64,000 nucleotides of DNA from Sphingomonas sp. (GTDB lineage: Bacteria; Pseudomonadota; Alphaproteobacteria; Sphingomonadales; Sphingomonadaceae): positions 620,001 to 684,000 of the forward strand of contig JAFKLY010000003.1 in the NCBI GenBank assembly GCA_017304655.1. Direction: 5' to 3'. Shown here piece after piece: positions 11,423 to 20,216 of this stretch. The notes beneath the pieces are model-generated. The model made no database searches and was not told where the DNA came from. It was given only the letters and a program-made list of their open reading frames with translations. Made by a program: the position numbers and the translations under genes. Position 1 is the first letter of the stretch. The number at the start of each line of letters is the position of its first letter.

Positions 11423-13240
11423 TCAGTAAACGCGCTTCTTCGGCTCGATGTAGCCGATCTCGTCAGTGAGCGTGTACTCGTGCACCGGCCGGCTATCGAG
11501 CGTCACTTTGCCGCCCTTGCCGCCCCAGCCCTCGAACCAGCTGATCGAGTGCTTCATCCAGTTCTTGTCGTCGCGCTCGGGATAATCCTCGTGCATGTGC
11601 GCGCCGCGGCTTTCCTTGCGCGCGCGTGCGCCCTTGATCGTGCACAGCGCCTGGCTGATGAGGTTATCCAGCTCCAGCGTCTCGATGAGGTCGGTATTCC
11701 AGACCATCGAGCGATCCGTGATGCCGATGTCGCTCATGCCGGCATAGACCTTCTCGAGCTTGTCGATGCCCTCGGCCATCAGCTCGTCAGTGCGGAACAC
11801 GGCGGCATGGCGCTGCATCGTGTGCTGCATGTCGAGACGGATGGTCGCCGTCGGCGATCCGCCCTTGGCATTGCGGAAATGATCGACGCGAGACAGCGCC
11901 AGCTCCGCCGCGTCCGCCGGCAGCGGCTTGTGCGAAGCACCGGGCTTCACGATCTCGGCGATGCGCTTGCCGGTCGCGCGGCCGAACACCACGAGATCGA
12001 TCAGGCTGTTCGATCCCAGACGGTTGGCGCCATGGACCGAGACGCACGCCGCCTCGCCCACCGCGAACAGGCCGGGGACCACCGTGTCGGGATTGCCATC
12101 CTTTAGAGTGACGACCTCGCCATGATAATTGGTCGGGATGCCGCCCATATTGTAGTGGACGGTCGGCACCACCGGCAGTGGCTGGCGCGTGAGGTCGACG
12201 CCCGCGAAGATCTTGCCGCTCTCGGTAATGCCGGGCAGACGCTCGGCCAGCACCTTGGGATCGATATGATCGAGGTGCAGGTAGATGTGATCCTTGTTGG
12301 CGCCGACACCGCGACCTTCACGGATTTCCATCGCCATCGATCGCGAAACGACGTCGCGGCTGGCAAGGTCCTTCGCGGAAGGGGCATAGCGCTCCATGAA
12401 GCGCTCTCCTTCCGAGTTGGTCAGATAGCCGCCCTCGCCGCGCGCGCCCTCGGTGATGAGCACGCCCGCGCCGTAGATGCCCGTCGGGTGGAACTGGACG
12501 AACTCCAGATCCTGCAACGGCAGCCCGGCGCGCAGCACCATACCGCCGCCGTCGCCGGTGCAGGTGTGGGCACTGGTCGCGGAGAAATAGCAGCGACCAT
12601 AGCCGCCGGTCGCGAGTACGACCGCATGGCTGCGGAAGCGGTGGATCGTGCCGTCTTCCATGCACATGGCGATGACGCCGCGGCACTCACCATTCTCCAT
12701 GATGAGGTCGAGCGCGAAATATTCGATGAAGAAGTCGGCGTCATACTTCAGGCTCTGCTGATAGAGCGCGTGAAGCATGGCGTGGCCGGTGCGATCTGCA
12801 GCCGCGCAGGTGCGCTGGGCCGGCGGACCGGCGCCCATATTCTGCATCATGCCGCCGAACGGGCGCTGGTAGATCTTGCCTTCGGTCGTGCGGCTGAACG
12901 GCACGCCGGCGTGCTCGAGCTCGTAAACCGCAGCAGGTGCCTCGCGGACCATATATTCGATCGCGTCCTGATCGCCGAGCCAGTCGGAACCCTTGACGGT
13001 GTCATACATGTGCCAGGTCCAGTGATCCGGCCCCATGTTGCCGAGGCTGGCGGCAATGCCACCCTGCGCCGCGACTGTGTGGCTGCGGGTCGGAAAGACC
13101 TTGGTGATGCAGGCGGTCTTGAGACCACTTTCGGCGATCCCCATGGTCGCGCGCAGGCCTGACCCGCCCGCGCCAACCACCACGGCGTCGTAAGTATGGT
13201 CGATGATCTTGTAGGCAGCGGTCGAGGAAGTGTCCGACAT
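11423..13240 (-). CDS. sdhA: Succinate dehydrogenase flavoprotein subunit
   Basis: SdhA oxidises succinate to fumarate in complex II and passes electrons to the iron-sulfur subunit. The 605-residue protein has the FAD-binding motif [12 protein letters not shown] and the covalent-FAD histidine in [10 protein letters not shown] (H54). It also has the active-site region [21 protein letters not shown], and ends in the typical PKKRVY. The start overlaps the stop of sdhD by one base. It closes the operon: sdhB, which often follows, is absent, and the next gene downstream lies on the other strand. Confidence 0.97.
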   Translation of the reverse strand: MSDTSSTAAYKIIDHTYDAVVVGAGGSGLRATMGIAESGLKTACITKVFPTRSHTVAAQGGIAASLGNMGPDHWTWHMYDTVKGSDWLGDQDAIEYMVREAPAAVYELEHAGVPFSRTTEGKIYQRPFGGMMQNMGAGPPAQRTCAAADRTGHAMLHALYQQSLKYDADFFIEYFALDLIMENGECRGVIAMCMEDGTIHRFRSHAVVLATGGYGRCYFSATSAHTCTGDGGGMVLRAGLPLQDLEFVQFHPTGIYGAGVLITEGARGEGGYLTNSEGERFMERYAPSAKDLASRDVVSRSMAMEIREGRGVGANKDHIYLHLDHIDPKVLAERLPGITESGKIFAGVDLTRQPLPVVPTVHYNMGGIPTNYHGEVVTLKDGNPDTVVPGLFAVGEAACVSVHGANRLGSNSLIDLVVFGRATGKRIAEIVKPGASHKPLPADAAELALSRVDHFRNAKGGSPTATIRLDMQHTMQRHAAVFRTDELMAEGIDKLEKVYAGMSDIGITDRSMVWNTDLIETLELDNLISQALCTIKGARARKESRGAHMHEDYPERDDKNWMKHSISWFEGWGGKGGKVTLDSRPVHEYTLTDEIGYIEPKKRVY

Positions 13241-13629
13241 CAGAGCGCGCCTCCGGCAAAAGCGATTTTGGCGACCGAGAACAGGCCCGTGGCCGCGCAG
13301 CCAATCACGAAGAAATTCAGGAGGATGAGCACGGCGAACTTGAGTCCGTCGTCATGCACATAGTCCTCGATCAGCACCTGAAGACCCAGGCGGATATGGT
13401 AGAAGACGCTGACCAGCATCAGCATCATCGGCACCGCGACGATGGGCTGGGCAAGCCAGCCGGTGATGGCGGCATGGTCATGTGCGGGCAGCATGGCGAG
13501 GCTGGCGATGAGCCAGGTGACCAGCAGTGCATTGCCGACGGCGGTGACGCGCTGGACGATCCAGTGATGCGTACCGCTCTTTGCCGACCCCAGGCCGCGA
13601 ACGCGGCCAATTCCGGTTCCGCTGCCCAT
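13240..13629 (-). CDS. sdhD: Succinate dehydrogenase membrane anchor subunit
   Basis: This 129-residue integral membrane protein with three hydrophobic helices anchors complex II and helps bind ubiquinone and heme b. The first part, [19 protein letters not shown], has the conserved W-x-x-Q-R-x-T quinone-site pattern. The middle histidine in [19 protein letters not shown] is the likely heme ligand. It has one-base overlaps with sdhC upstream and sdhA downstream, so it is part of a tightly coupled operon. Confidence 0.93.
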   Translation of the reverse strand: MGSGTGIGRVRGLGSAKSGTHHWIVQRVTAVGNALLVTWLIASLAMLPAHDHAAITGWLAQPIVAVPMMLMLVSVFYHIRLGLQVLIEDYVHDDGLKFAVLILLNFFVIGCAATGLFSVAKIAFAGGAL

Positions 13630-14063
13630 CAGTGCGTCCTCCCCACGAAAATCCAGGCCCAGAAGGCAATGGTGCAGGCGATCGACGCGATGATGATCAG
13701 GATCGACCAGCGCCGGTTGGTCTGCAACTCATAACCGGCGCCCATGTCCATCACGAGATGGCGCATGCCGGAAAGAAGATGCTGGAAGAAGGCCCAGGTG
13801 AGGCCGATCAGCACGACGCGGCTCAGCAGGTTGATCAGCAGGCCGGTCAGGTCGGCGCCATCGGCTTCCCACACATAATAGAGGAAGTTGGCATAAGATG
13901 CCGGCCCGCTCGCTGCCGCATAGAGCCACCAGGTGAGGCCAAGCCCCCCGAGGACGGCGAGACCGTCGCCGGTCGCGCGGTGAAGGATGGAGATCAGCAT
14001 ATGCGGACCCCATCGCCAGATGGTGAGGTGCGGTGAGAGCGGCCTTTGCCGGGATTGCGCCAT
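13629..14063 (-). CDS. sdhC: Succinate dehydrogenase cytochrome b556 subunit
   Basis: This 144-residue, three-helix membrane subunit of complex II has the family signature SPHLTIWRWGPHMLISILHRATG at the N-terminus, containing the Ser and Arg used at the quinone site. The heme-ligand histidine lies in FFQHLLSGMRHLVMDMG. It is the first gene of sdhCDA. Its upstream region contains a 16-bp A/T palindrome and is where the accessory island begins. Confidence 0.94.
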   Translation of the reverse strand: MAQSRQRPLSPHLTIWRWGPHMLISILHRATGDGLAVLGGLGLTWWLYAAASGPASYANFLYYVWEADGADLTGLLINLLSRVVLIGLTWAFFQHLLSGMRHLVMDMGAGYELQTNRRWSILIIIASIACTIAFWAWIFVGRTH

Positions 14064-14150
14064 GGCGAACCCATCCTGATCGTGGAAAGTTGCGGCCCCT
14101 TTAGCGCATAAGGAGGCGCTTGCAATTGCTAGAACTTAAATAACTGAAAA

Positions 14151-14166
14151 AAAAGAAATTTCTTTT
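14151..14166. promoter_or_regulatory. 16-bp perfect A/T palindrome upstream of sdhC
   Basis: AAAAGAAATTTCTTTT is its own reverse complement. It lies about 90 bases upstream of the sdhC start, at the edge of the accessory island. It could be a regulator site or a relic of the island junction; no family is assigned. Confidence 0.35.
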
Positions 14167-14177
14167 GATTCGCCGCG

Positions 14178-14215
14178 GCAGTTAGTACCTTCATCACGCG
14201 CAGTTAGTACCTTCA
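14178..14215 (+). repeat. Direct repeat pair ending GTTAGTACCTTCA (left edge of island)
   Basis: GCAGTTAGTACCTTCA occurs at 14178-14193 and again at 14200-14215, giving a 22-base period. The core GTTAGTACC recurs at 17496-17504 on the far side of the RT gene. This suggests recombinase-binding sites or element ends. Confidence 0.6.
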
Positions 14216-14428
14216 AAGGGGCTGCATCAAATTTGCCCTTGATTGCTGACGCCACAGGCTCTTGAGCACGCATGCGTGCAGCCCTTTTTGTGTGTTGATT
14301 TGTATAAAGCCAGGCAAGCCTTAGAGCGTCAGGTTCGACAAGGCCCCACGCCGTCGAGCGCTATCCAACAGCCTTGCAGCCTCAGAAAACCACCTCGAAA
14401 GCAGTCCGATTCAAATTACCAGTATAAG

Positions 14429-15195
14429 TTAGGCCGTAGACTCATAAGCACGGAGCCACAGCCGCATTGAAGCGAGTTGGACCATGGCGAGGAAGTTTGC
14501 GGCGAGCTTGTCGTAGCGGGTAGCGACGCGGCGGAAGTGCTTGAGTTTGGAAAAGAAGCGCTCGATCAGATTGCGCTCACGATAGAGCCGCTTGCTGAAG
14601 CAAGGCTTCCACTTTCGATTGGCTTTGGCCGGGATGTTGGGCGTGGCGCCCTGTTCCTCGATCAGCGTGCGGATGCGATCAGCATCATGGGCCTTGTCGG
14701 CGAGCACGATCATGTGCGGCCCAAGGTGGTTGAGCAGATCGTCCGCGACTTGGCCATCATGTGCCTGCCCAGCGGTTAGGCCGAGCCGGATCGGGAGGCC
14801 TTGCGCATCGACGACCGCGTGGATTTTGGTCGTGAGCCCGCCTCGGGAGCGACCGAGACAATGATCTCGATCCCCCTTTTTGCCGTCGCAGCCTGTTGGT
14901 GCGCACGGATGGAAGTGCTGTCGATCATCTGGATGTCCCCGTCATACGCGGCAGTGATGGCATCCATCATCCGATCCCAGACGCCTGCCTTCCGCCACCG
15001 CACGAAGCGATTGTAGCAAGTGGTGCGCGGACCATAGCGTTCGGGCAGGTCGCGCCATGGAGCACCGGATCGCAGCACCCAGAAGATGCCGTTTAGCACA
15101 CGGCGGTCATCGACGCGCGGCACTCCGCGCGGCTTGTTGGGTAGCAGCGGCTCGATCACACGCCATTCGAAATCGGTCAGATCATATCGGCTCAT
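14429..15195 (-). CDS. IS427-type transposase, made by -1 programmed frameshift
   Basis: The first frame (15195 down to 14776) encodes the N-terminal helix-turn-helix region (LTDFEWRVIEPLLPNKPRG) and the first catalytic Asp in IQMIDSTSIRAHQQ. At AAAAAGGGGG the frame changes. A -1 slip reads on as KKGDRDHCLGRSRGGLTTK into the second frame, which has the second Asp in VLADKAHDADRIRT and the Glu in ERNLIERFFSKLKHFRRVATRYDK. The joined product is a complete DDE transposase of about 255 residues with no internal stop, so the copy looks intact. Confidence 0.85.
14872..14881 (-). other. Slippery site for -1 frameshift in the transposase
   Basis: On the coding strand the sequence is AAAAAGGGGG. Without slipping, the reading frame ends at 14776. 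With a -1 slip it enters the frame that encodes the rest of the DDE domain. This is the usual arrangement in the IS427 group. Confidence 0.75.
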
Positions 15196-15270
15196 TCCGT
15201 GCGTGAATCAGCGTTGAGCAGGAGATGCAATCAGATAGCGGCAAATTGCCAACCGTGGCAGAATGCCCGC

Positions 15271-15630
15271 ATGAAACGCAAAGCGAACCTATACCTGCGA
15301 TTACGCCGCTTCGTGGACCACGATCAGGCCACAAGAGTGCGGCCCGCTACGCCCTTTCTCGGTATCTTGCCGCTCGCGTTGGCCGGGATAATTCAATCGA
15401 AGTTGAGCGCGCCTGCCGCGACTTGGACATGGGTCATCGCCGCCATAATCGGTGGAGCATGGACCGCCTTCGCATGGTGGCGAGGATATAGGCTGTTCAA
15501 AGCCTTTGGCGTTCGAGGGGATCGCCAATTTGACGAGCGCGATAAGTTTGCTCTCGCGCCCGAATATCACCCCAGCGAAAGCGCGACGAAGGCAAGGCAG
15601 AAACGCAAAATGGCACGGCGAAAAAATTGA
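15271..15630 (+). CDS. Small membrane protein of unknown function
   Basis: The protein is 119 residues from the ATG at 15271 (MKRKANLYLR). Upstream in-frame starts lie inside the IS end and are unlikely. It has a basic N-terminus, two hydrophobic segments (about residues 27-42 and 49-66), then a hydrophilic basic C-terminus ending KARQKRKMARRKN. Codon use looks like the host rather than the A+T-rich RT next door. The IS ends about 60 bases upstream and may have replaced its promoter. It converges with the RT gene. No family recognised. Confidence 0.55.
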   Translation: MKRKANLYLRLRRFVDHDQATRVRPATPFLGILPLALAGIIQSKLSAPAATWTWVIAAIIGGAWTAFAWWRGYRLFKAFGVRGDRQFDERDKFALAPEYHPSESATKARQKRKMARRKN

Positions 15631-15698
15631 CGATCGTCACCATCCTTAGCAGCGCTTTATGAGTTCACTACCTAGAGCAATAAGACGCGGCACACATG

Positions 15699-17324
15699 TC
15701 AAATTCGCTCAATGAACCAATCTTCTCCATGCTGCCTCATGGTTTTCAACAGAGGGCGCTTCTCATCTTCTGAGAGAGAGGCATGCACACTGACCGCGTG
15801 GTAAATACTACGGCGGACAAAATCAGGTACGTTCTGAAAAACTTCCATTGCGAGTTTGCGTAGCCGAGCTCGATCCAGACAATGCGCACCGAGGGAAATC
15901 GCTTCCCGATAAAACAACATACTATCGCTTTGGAGATGCCCATCGACAATGGACCGTACAAATGTCGGATCTGCAAAAGACGGATGTCCCGACATTCTCA
16001 AAATGGGAACTTGCAACGGATAGGCACATTTTTGCCATTCTATAGCACCAAAAATTGCGTCCTTTATTTCATTGCATTTATCTTGAGAAAATTTCTCGTG
16101 CTCCTTAACCATTGCATCAGAAATATAATATATAGAAGTTATTTTTCTTTCAATTAAAATCTTTAACAAATCAACGTCCTGATCGGCATAAACAAAATAT
16201 TTTACTAATAGCTTTATATTACTTTCAACCTGATCATCTCTTAATTGTGAAAATTTTCTAATCAAATCTTGCTTTGGTATTTCCTTTATTTTCTTCAGGG
16301 CCTCCTGCCCCGGATTTCTGTAAAATCGAGATACTGACGATCGGCCGCTTACCCTTACGGACCGGACGACCTCTATCTTTTCGTCGACATTAATTTGCTC
16401 GTGCTCCCCACCTGCAAATCGATTTGCAAATTGCGCAATTTCTTCATCTGTCGCAATTTGGTAGATGTCAGTCTTTCTACTGTTGAGAGACAATCCTTCA
16501 TCAGCGAGGAGATTGGTCAGAATCGCAACAGCCTTCAATGCCTCAGCCCGAGTGTCGGTAAAAAGACGAAAATCATCGACATATCTTACAAAAACAATCC
16601 CGGCCTCCTTAAGCCCGGCATCCACATTTAAAAGAACCGCTTCCGATAAAATACGACTGGCATCTGAACCAACAGGAACGCCATAGCTGCGACGGTCTCC
16701 GGCCCAAAAAAATAACATTTCCTTTATCAGCTCGACGTACCGTTCTTCACATCCAATATTCGTGAGATGGTTCTCGAGAGAATGATTTCCGATCCGATCA
16801 AAAAAATTGGCTATGTCAGTGACGACTTTCCATTTCCCGATCCGCTCACGCGACAACTCGGATGAACGAGCGCGAAAGCTATCATAGCCGAATTTTGAAT
16901 CAAAAATTTCGCCGTCGTCGCCTGACAGACGATGAGAGTGAACGACCCCTTCATCTTTATGAAGGCGGGCAGCTTCGATCTTCCCGAAAAGCAGATACGC
17001 GGCAGCCAAGTATTTAACCGCATCAAACGGATCAAGCCAAGCACACTGTCGGAAACTGTTTTGATCCTTAGTTACGAGCCCCCGCTGAATAGCGCCAATG
17101 CGCTCTTTCGTTAAGTTAGCCGCCTTCAGAAACGCTATCGTCTGATGTTTAGCCGCACGGCGAAAATCATCAGGAGATTTCGAAATTACGGCCGCTTCGA
17201 TAGAATGCGAAAATGTAGGGGGTTTGAAGACATCGTCAGTGCCCTTTTCGATGACACGCTCGACAGCTAAGCTAGTAGCTCGTTCTATTTCTAGAAACTC
17301 TTCCTTCGTCAAGCTAACCGCCAT
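15699..17324 (-). CDS. Orphan reverse transcriptase, defence (UG/DRT/Abi-like) type
   Basis: This 541-residue protein has an RT palm: VVTDIANFFDRI gives the first catalytic Asp (D170), GVPVGSDASRILSEAVL is the RT motif 4 region, and FVRYVDDFRLF gives the YVDD box (residues 248-251). GLSLNSRKTDIYQ is the following motif. Residues 1-95 and roughly 335-541 are predicted mostly helical and match no intron-maturase, endonuclease or integrase domain. This layout (RT plus helical C-terminus) is that of the UG/Abi RTs, many of which are anti-phage. Codon use is A+T-rich, unlike all neighbours, indicating transfer. The gene stands alone, with a structured non-coding stretch upstream. Confidence 0.85.
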   Translation of the reverse strand: MAVSLTKEEFLEIERATSLAVERVIEKGTDDVFKPPTFSHSIEAAVISKSPDDFRRAAKHQTIAFLKAANLTKERIGAIQRGLVTKDQNSFRQCAWLDPFDAVKYLAAAYLLFGKIEAARLHKDEGVVHSHRLSGDDGEIFDSKFGYDSFRARSSELSRERIGKWKVVTDIANFFDRIGNHSLENHLTNIGCEERYVELIKEMLFFWAGDRRSYGVPVGSDASRILSEAVLLNVDAGLKEAGIVFVRYVDDFRLFTDTRAEALKAVAILTNLLADEGLSLNSRKTDIYQIATDEEIAQFANRFAGGEHEQINVDEKIEVVRSVRVSGRSSVSRFYRNPGQEALKKIKEIPKQDLIRKFSQLRDDQVESNIKLLVKYFVYADQDVDLLKILIERKITSIYYISDAMVKEHEKFSQDKCNEIKDAIFGAIEWQKCAYPLQVPILRMSGHPSFADPTFVRSIVDGHLQSDSMLFYREAISLGAHCLDRARLRKLAMEVFQNVPDFVRRSIYHAVSVHASLSEDEKRPLLKTMRQHGEDWFIERI

Positions 17325-17709
17325 TGTGAGTACCGCTTTATCACTTAACGCTCAATCCGATGGCAAAGCAACACCCGAGCACCAACCCATATTGGGGCTG
17401 ACGTCCATTTATGTTCAGCTATAAGCCAAATGGATAGAAACCCATGTGCAAAAGTTAGTCCCGTGCTACTAACCTATTGATTTCTATGGGAGCGAGTTAG
17501 TACCCCAAACCCTCTGAAACCCGCAGAAATCTGCGATTTCGGCCCTCTAGCGCAAAGCTGCTGCACTGCAAACGTTCGCGAATGGTCGAACAAAACTCCG
17601 TTCCGTCCTGTGGCTTATCCGACAGCAATAACCCGTGGTTAACGAAAAGCGGCTATCCCACGTCCGGTCTTAAGGGGTTGCCGAACCGGGCCGGAGGATC
17701 ACGGACATC
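17325..17709. other. Structured non-coding region upstream of the RT gene
   Basis: No supported gene is present. Near the RT there are nested inverted repeats: TCCATTT/AAATGGA (17404-17410 with 17428-17434), ATAGAAA/TTTCTAT (17435-17441 with 17481-17487), and GTTAGT/ACTAAC (17454-17459 with 17468-17473). A GTTAGTACC copy lies at 17496-17504. From about 17530 the sequence returns to host-like composition and leads to the chemoreceptor gene. The region should contain the RT promoter on the minus strand and may encode an RNA. Confidence 0.5.
17454..17504. repeat. GTTAGT inverted pair and GTTAGTACC copy (right edge of island)
   Basis: GTTAGT, an 8-base spacer CCCGTGCT, and ACTAAC form an inverted pair. 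The similarity extends outward (CAAAAGTTAGT against CAATAGGTTAGT), resembling a tyrosine-recombinase core site. GTTAGTACC follows at 17496-17504, matching the repeats at 14178-14215. Confidence 0.5.
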
Positions 17710-19062
17710 ATGAGCGCAGGGAACAGCGACACCGTTACCATGGCTGAACGCCTGAAGGAGTTCGATCCGCAGGGGACTCTCCCTGCGCAGGCGCGCACGA
17801 TTCTGGAGAAGCTGGGCAGTCGCGTCGATGAACTGGGCGACGCGGCGTTCGACGCCTACCTGGCCAATGCCGACACCAAGACGCATGCCCCCGGCGAGAT
17901 GGACCTGATTCGCCTGAATGCCCGCCAGTTTCACCGTCATCTGCTCGGCGATTTGGCTGGCGAACGCTGGGGTGAGGACTGCCGCGCATTTCTGGCTGGC
18001 GCGATCGAGCGCGGCTTGTCCATCCGCACGCAGATCTTTACGATCAATCATGTCACCGACAAAGTGCGCGAAATCCTGACCGACGTCGTCGAGGACATCG
18101 CCGAACGCGGCGATCTGATGCGCGCCATGCGCCTCATCACGCTCATTCAGGTCGAGCTATGTTGCGCAGCCTATGCTGACTGGATTCGCAATCAGGACCG
18201 CATTCAGCGCGAACGTCAGCGGCATGAGTTTTCCGAATTGCTGACCACGCAGATCGACCATGCCGCCGGCCTGGGGGATCGACTGCGCGATCAGGCGCGT
18301 GAAGCGTCCAGCGCAACGCGGGGGATGCTCGACAAAGCCAGCGAAGTCGCCGCCGCCGCCGAGCAGTCCGCCATCGCCATGCGCGAAGCGGCGCATACCA
18401 GTTCCGGCCTCATCCGCGCGATCGAGGAAGCCCGTACCGAAGTCGACCTCTCGGCGGAAGTCGCCTCGCGCGCGTCGCAGCAGGCCGGCGAAGCCGTCGC
18501 GATGTCCGCAGCGCTCTCCGATCATGCCCAGTCGATCGAATCGATCCTCGGCCTGATTCGGGACATTGCCGGCCAGACCAATCTGCTCGCGCTCAACGCC
18601 ACCATCGAGGCGGCGCGCGCCGGTGATGCTGGCCGCGGCTTCGCGGTCGTGGCGCAGGAAGTGAAGTCGCTCGCGAACCAGACGGCCCGCGCCACCGACG
18701 ACATTGCCCAGAAGATCGCCGCCATCCAGAACGCCACGCGTCAGACGGTGGAGACCAACGAACGCATCCGCGAGACCGTGCAGGACGTGCAGACCATGGG
18801 CATGCGCATCCGCGCCGCCATGGATGCGCAGTCGCAGACCGTGACCATGATCACCGCCGCCGTGGACGAGACCGCGCTGGCCGCCGACTCCATGTCGTCG
18901 AACATTTCGGCGATCCGGCAGGATACCGAGATCGTGGCGTCCGAGATCGACGAGCTGGAAAGCGGCTTTTCGGAAGTGCGCAACCGGCTGGGCGGGCTGC
19001 GTTCCCGCTCGCTCGATTTCGTGCAGTCGATCGCCGCCGAGCCAGCGCGCAAGATCAGTTAA
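17710..19062 (+). CDS. Soluble methyl-accepting chemotaxis protein, possible globin-type sensor
   Basis: This 450-residue chemoreceptor has no transmembrane segment. Residues 1-165 form a helical sensor region with features reminiscent of globin-coupled sensors ([24 protein letters not shown]), but a proximal heme histidine cannot be assigned with certainty. Residues 190-440 form the MCP signalling coiled coil with the CheA/CheW tip [20 protein letters not shown] followed by [15 protein letters not shown]. It would signal to CheA from the cytosol; no other che gene is in the window. A long coiled-coil stretch with many Ala/Glu/Gln repeats is clear. Confidence 0.85.
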   Translation: MSAGNSDTVTMAERLKEFDPQGTLPAQARTILEKLGSRVDELGDAAFDAYLANADTKTHAPGEMDLIRLNARQFHRHLLGDLAGERWGEDCRAFLAGAIERGLSIRTQIFTINHVTDKVREILTDVVEDIAERGDLMRAMRLITLIQVELCCAAYADWIRNQDRIQRERQRHEFSELLTTQIDHAAGLGDRLRDQAREASSATRGMLDKASEVAAAAEQSAIAMREAAHTSSGLIRAIEEARTEVDLSAEVASRASQQAGEAVAMSAALSDHAQSIESILGLIRDIAGQTNLLALNATIEAARAGDAGRGFAVVAQEVKSLANQTARATDDIAQKIAAIQNATRQTVETNERIRETVQDVQTMGMRIRAAMDAQSQTVTMITAAVDETALAADSMSSNISAIRQDTEIVASEIDELESGFSEVRNRLGGLRSRSLDFVQSIAAEPARKIS

Positions 19063-19170
19063 GCCCTTGGATGGCGTGAGCTCGGCAGGCTTGACGCTCC
19101 CGGCCTCGCTCTTTCGCCCTGGTCCGCTTTAGCACTGCCAAAGGCCGCCATATCGGCTAGAGACGGGCGC

Positions 19171-20184
19171 ATGCCCAAGCGCTCTTCCATCGCCGATCCA
19201 GCCCCCGCCACTGCCTGGCAGATGACCCTGCCCTGTTCTCGCGCCGTCGCCGAGCAGGTTCAGGCCGACGCCGACGCGCTGTTCGCGGATTGGCTGTCGC
19301 CGCCTGCCATCATTGCCAGCGAGCCCGACGAGAGCCGCCCCGACGACTGGCGGCTCGACATCATCTTCGAGGGCGAGCCTGAACGAGCGGCAATCGACGC
19401 CATTCTCAGCCTGCTGCCGAACGGCGCCGCAACGGCCTACGACCTAGCACCCGTACCGGACGTGGACTGGGTGACGCAGAGCCAGGCCGGGCTCGATCCG
19501 ATCACCGCCGGGCCGTTCCATGTCCGCCATGATGTCGATGAGCCGACGCATCCCGGCCTCGTCAACTTCGTCATCCCCGCGAGCCGGGCCTTTGGCACCG
19601 GCGCGCACGAGACGACCTATGGCTGCCTGCTCACGCTGGCGAAGCTGCACGAGACCGGCCACCGCTTCGGCAATATCGCGGACATCGGCACGGGCACCGG
19701 CCTGCTGGCCTTCGCGGCGATGACGCTCTGGCCGCACGCGCATGTGCTCGCATCGGACATCGACCCGGTGGCGGTGGACGTGTCCGCCGAAAATGCCGAC
19801 CTCAACGGCTTCGCCCTCGGTAGCGGCCAGGGCGCGCTCCAGCTCGTCGCCGCGCCCGGCGTCCAGCATGAGCTCATCCTGGGGCTGGCGCCTTACGATC
19901 TCGTCATCGCCAATATCCTCGCCGGCCCGCTGATCGAGCTGGCAGCGGGCCTTTCCGCGCAGCTTGCCGAGGGTGGATCGCTCATCCTCGCTGGCCTGCT
20001 CGACGAACAGGCCGATCGCGTGATCGCCGCCTATCGCGCACAGGGCCTGCGCCTCGCCGGCCGGATGGACAATGGCCAGTGGCCCACGCTCCACCTGCGC
20101 AAGCGCCACCGCTTCGGCTGGCGTCGACCGACCCGCTGGCGGGTCGGTGATGTCGGCAATGCGCCGGGCTACGGGAGCTGGTGA
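19171..20184 (+). CDS. prmA: Ribosomal protein L11 methyltransferase
   Basis: PrmA uses S-adenosylmethionine to trimethylate ribosomal protein L11. The 337-residue protein has the short N-terminal substrate-recognition domain and a linker with SRAFGTGAHETTYGCL. The Rossmann methyltransferase domain has motif I DIGTGTGLLAFAAM and the catalytic-site motif VIANILAGPLIELA. A basic C-terminal tail after LHLRKRHRFGWRRP is somewhat longer than usual. The gene is monocistronic and converges with aqpZ. Confidence 0.92.
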   Translation: MPKRSSIADPAPATAWQMTLPCSRAVAEQVQADADALFADWLSPPAIIASEPDESRPDDWRLDIIFEGEPERAAIDAILSLLPNGAATAYDLAPVPDVDWVTQSQAGLDPITAGPFHVRHDVDEPTHPGLVNFVIPASRAFGTGAHETTYGCLLTLAKLHETGHRFGNIADIGTGTGLLAFAAMTLWPHAHVLASDIDPVAVDVSAENADLNGFALGSGQGALQLVAAPGVQHELILGLAPYDLVIANILAGPLIELAAGLSAQLAEGGSLILAGLLDEQADRVIAAYRAQGLRLAGRMDNGQWPTLHLRKRHRFGWRRPTRWRVGDVGNAPGYGSW

Positions 20185-20216
20185 CGGCGCTCCCGTTGCG
20201 CCGCGAGCCGTAACGG

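Larger units (their letters stand above)
14064..14438. other. Intergenic region between sdhC and the IS element
   Basis: No supported gene is present. The part next to sdhC is A/T-rich and should carry the sdh promoter. It contains a perfect 16-bp palindrome (14151-14166, AAAAGAAATTTCTTTT). Next come two direct copies of a 16-base sequence ending GTTAGTACCTTCA (14178-14193 and 14200-14215). A long-range stem follows (14215-14226 with 14277-14288) ending in a run of five T, with a 14-bp palindrome GCACGCATGCGTGC at 14266-14279. The remainder to 14438 shows nothing recognisable. Confidence 0.6.
14429..15209 (-). mobile_element. IS5-family (IS427-type) insertion sequence
   Basis: The element is about 0.78 kb and carries a two-frame DDE transposase joined by a -1 slip at A5G5. 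Imperfect terminal repeats are visible: GACTCATAAGCACGGA at 14439-14454, and GATTCACGCACGGA read from the other strand at 15196-15209. The transposase stop codon lies a few bases outside the left repeat, so the exact left edge is uncertain. A clear target duplication could not be confirmed. Confidence 0.8.

Noticed and set aside
15699..17324. Retron, group II intron or diversity-generating retroelement RT
   Set aside because: No maturase or endonuclease domain, no intron RNA ends, no template/variable repeat pair and no clear msr/msd with retron-specific RT motifs. The defence/UG type fits better, though a search is needed to settle it.
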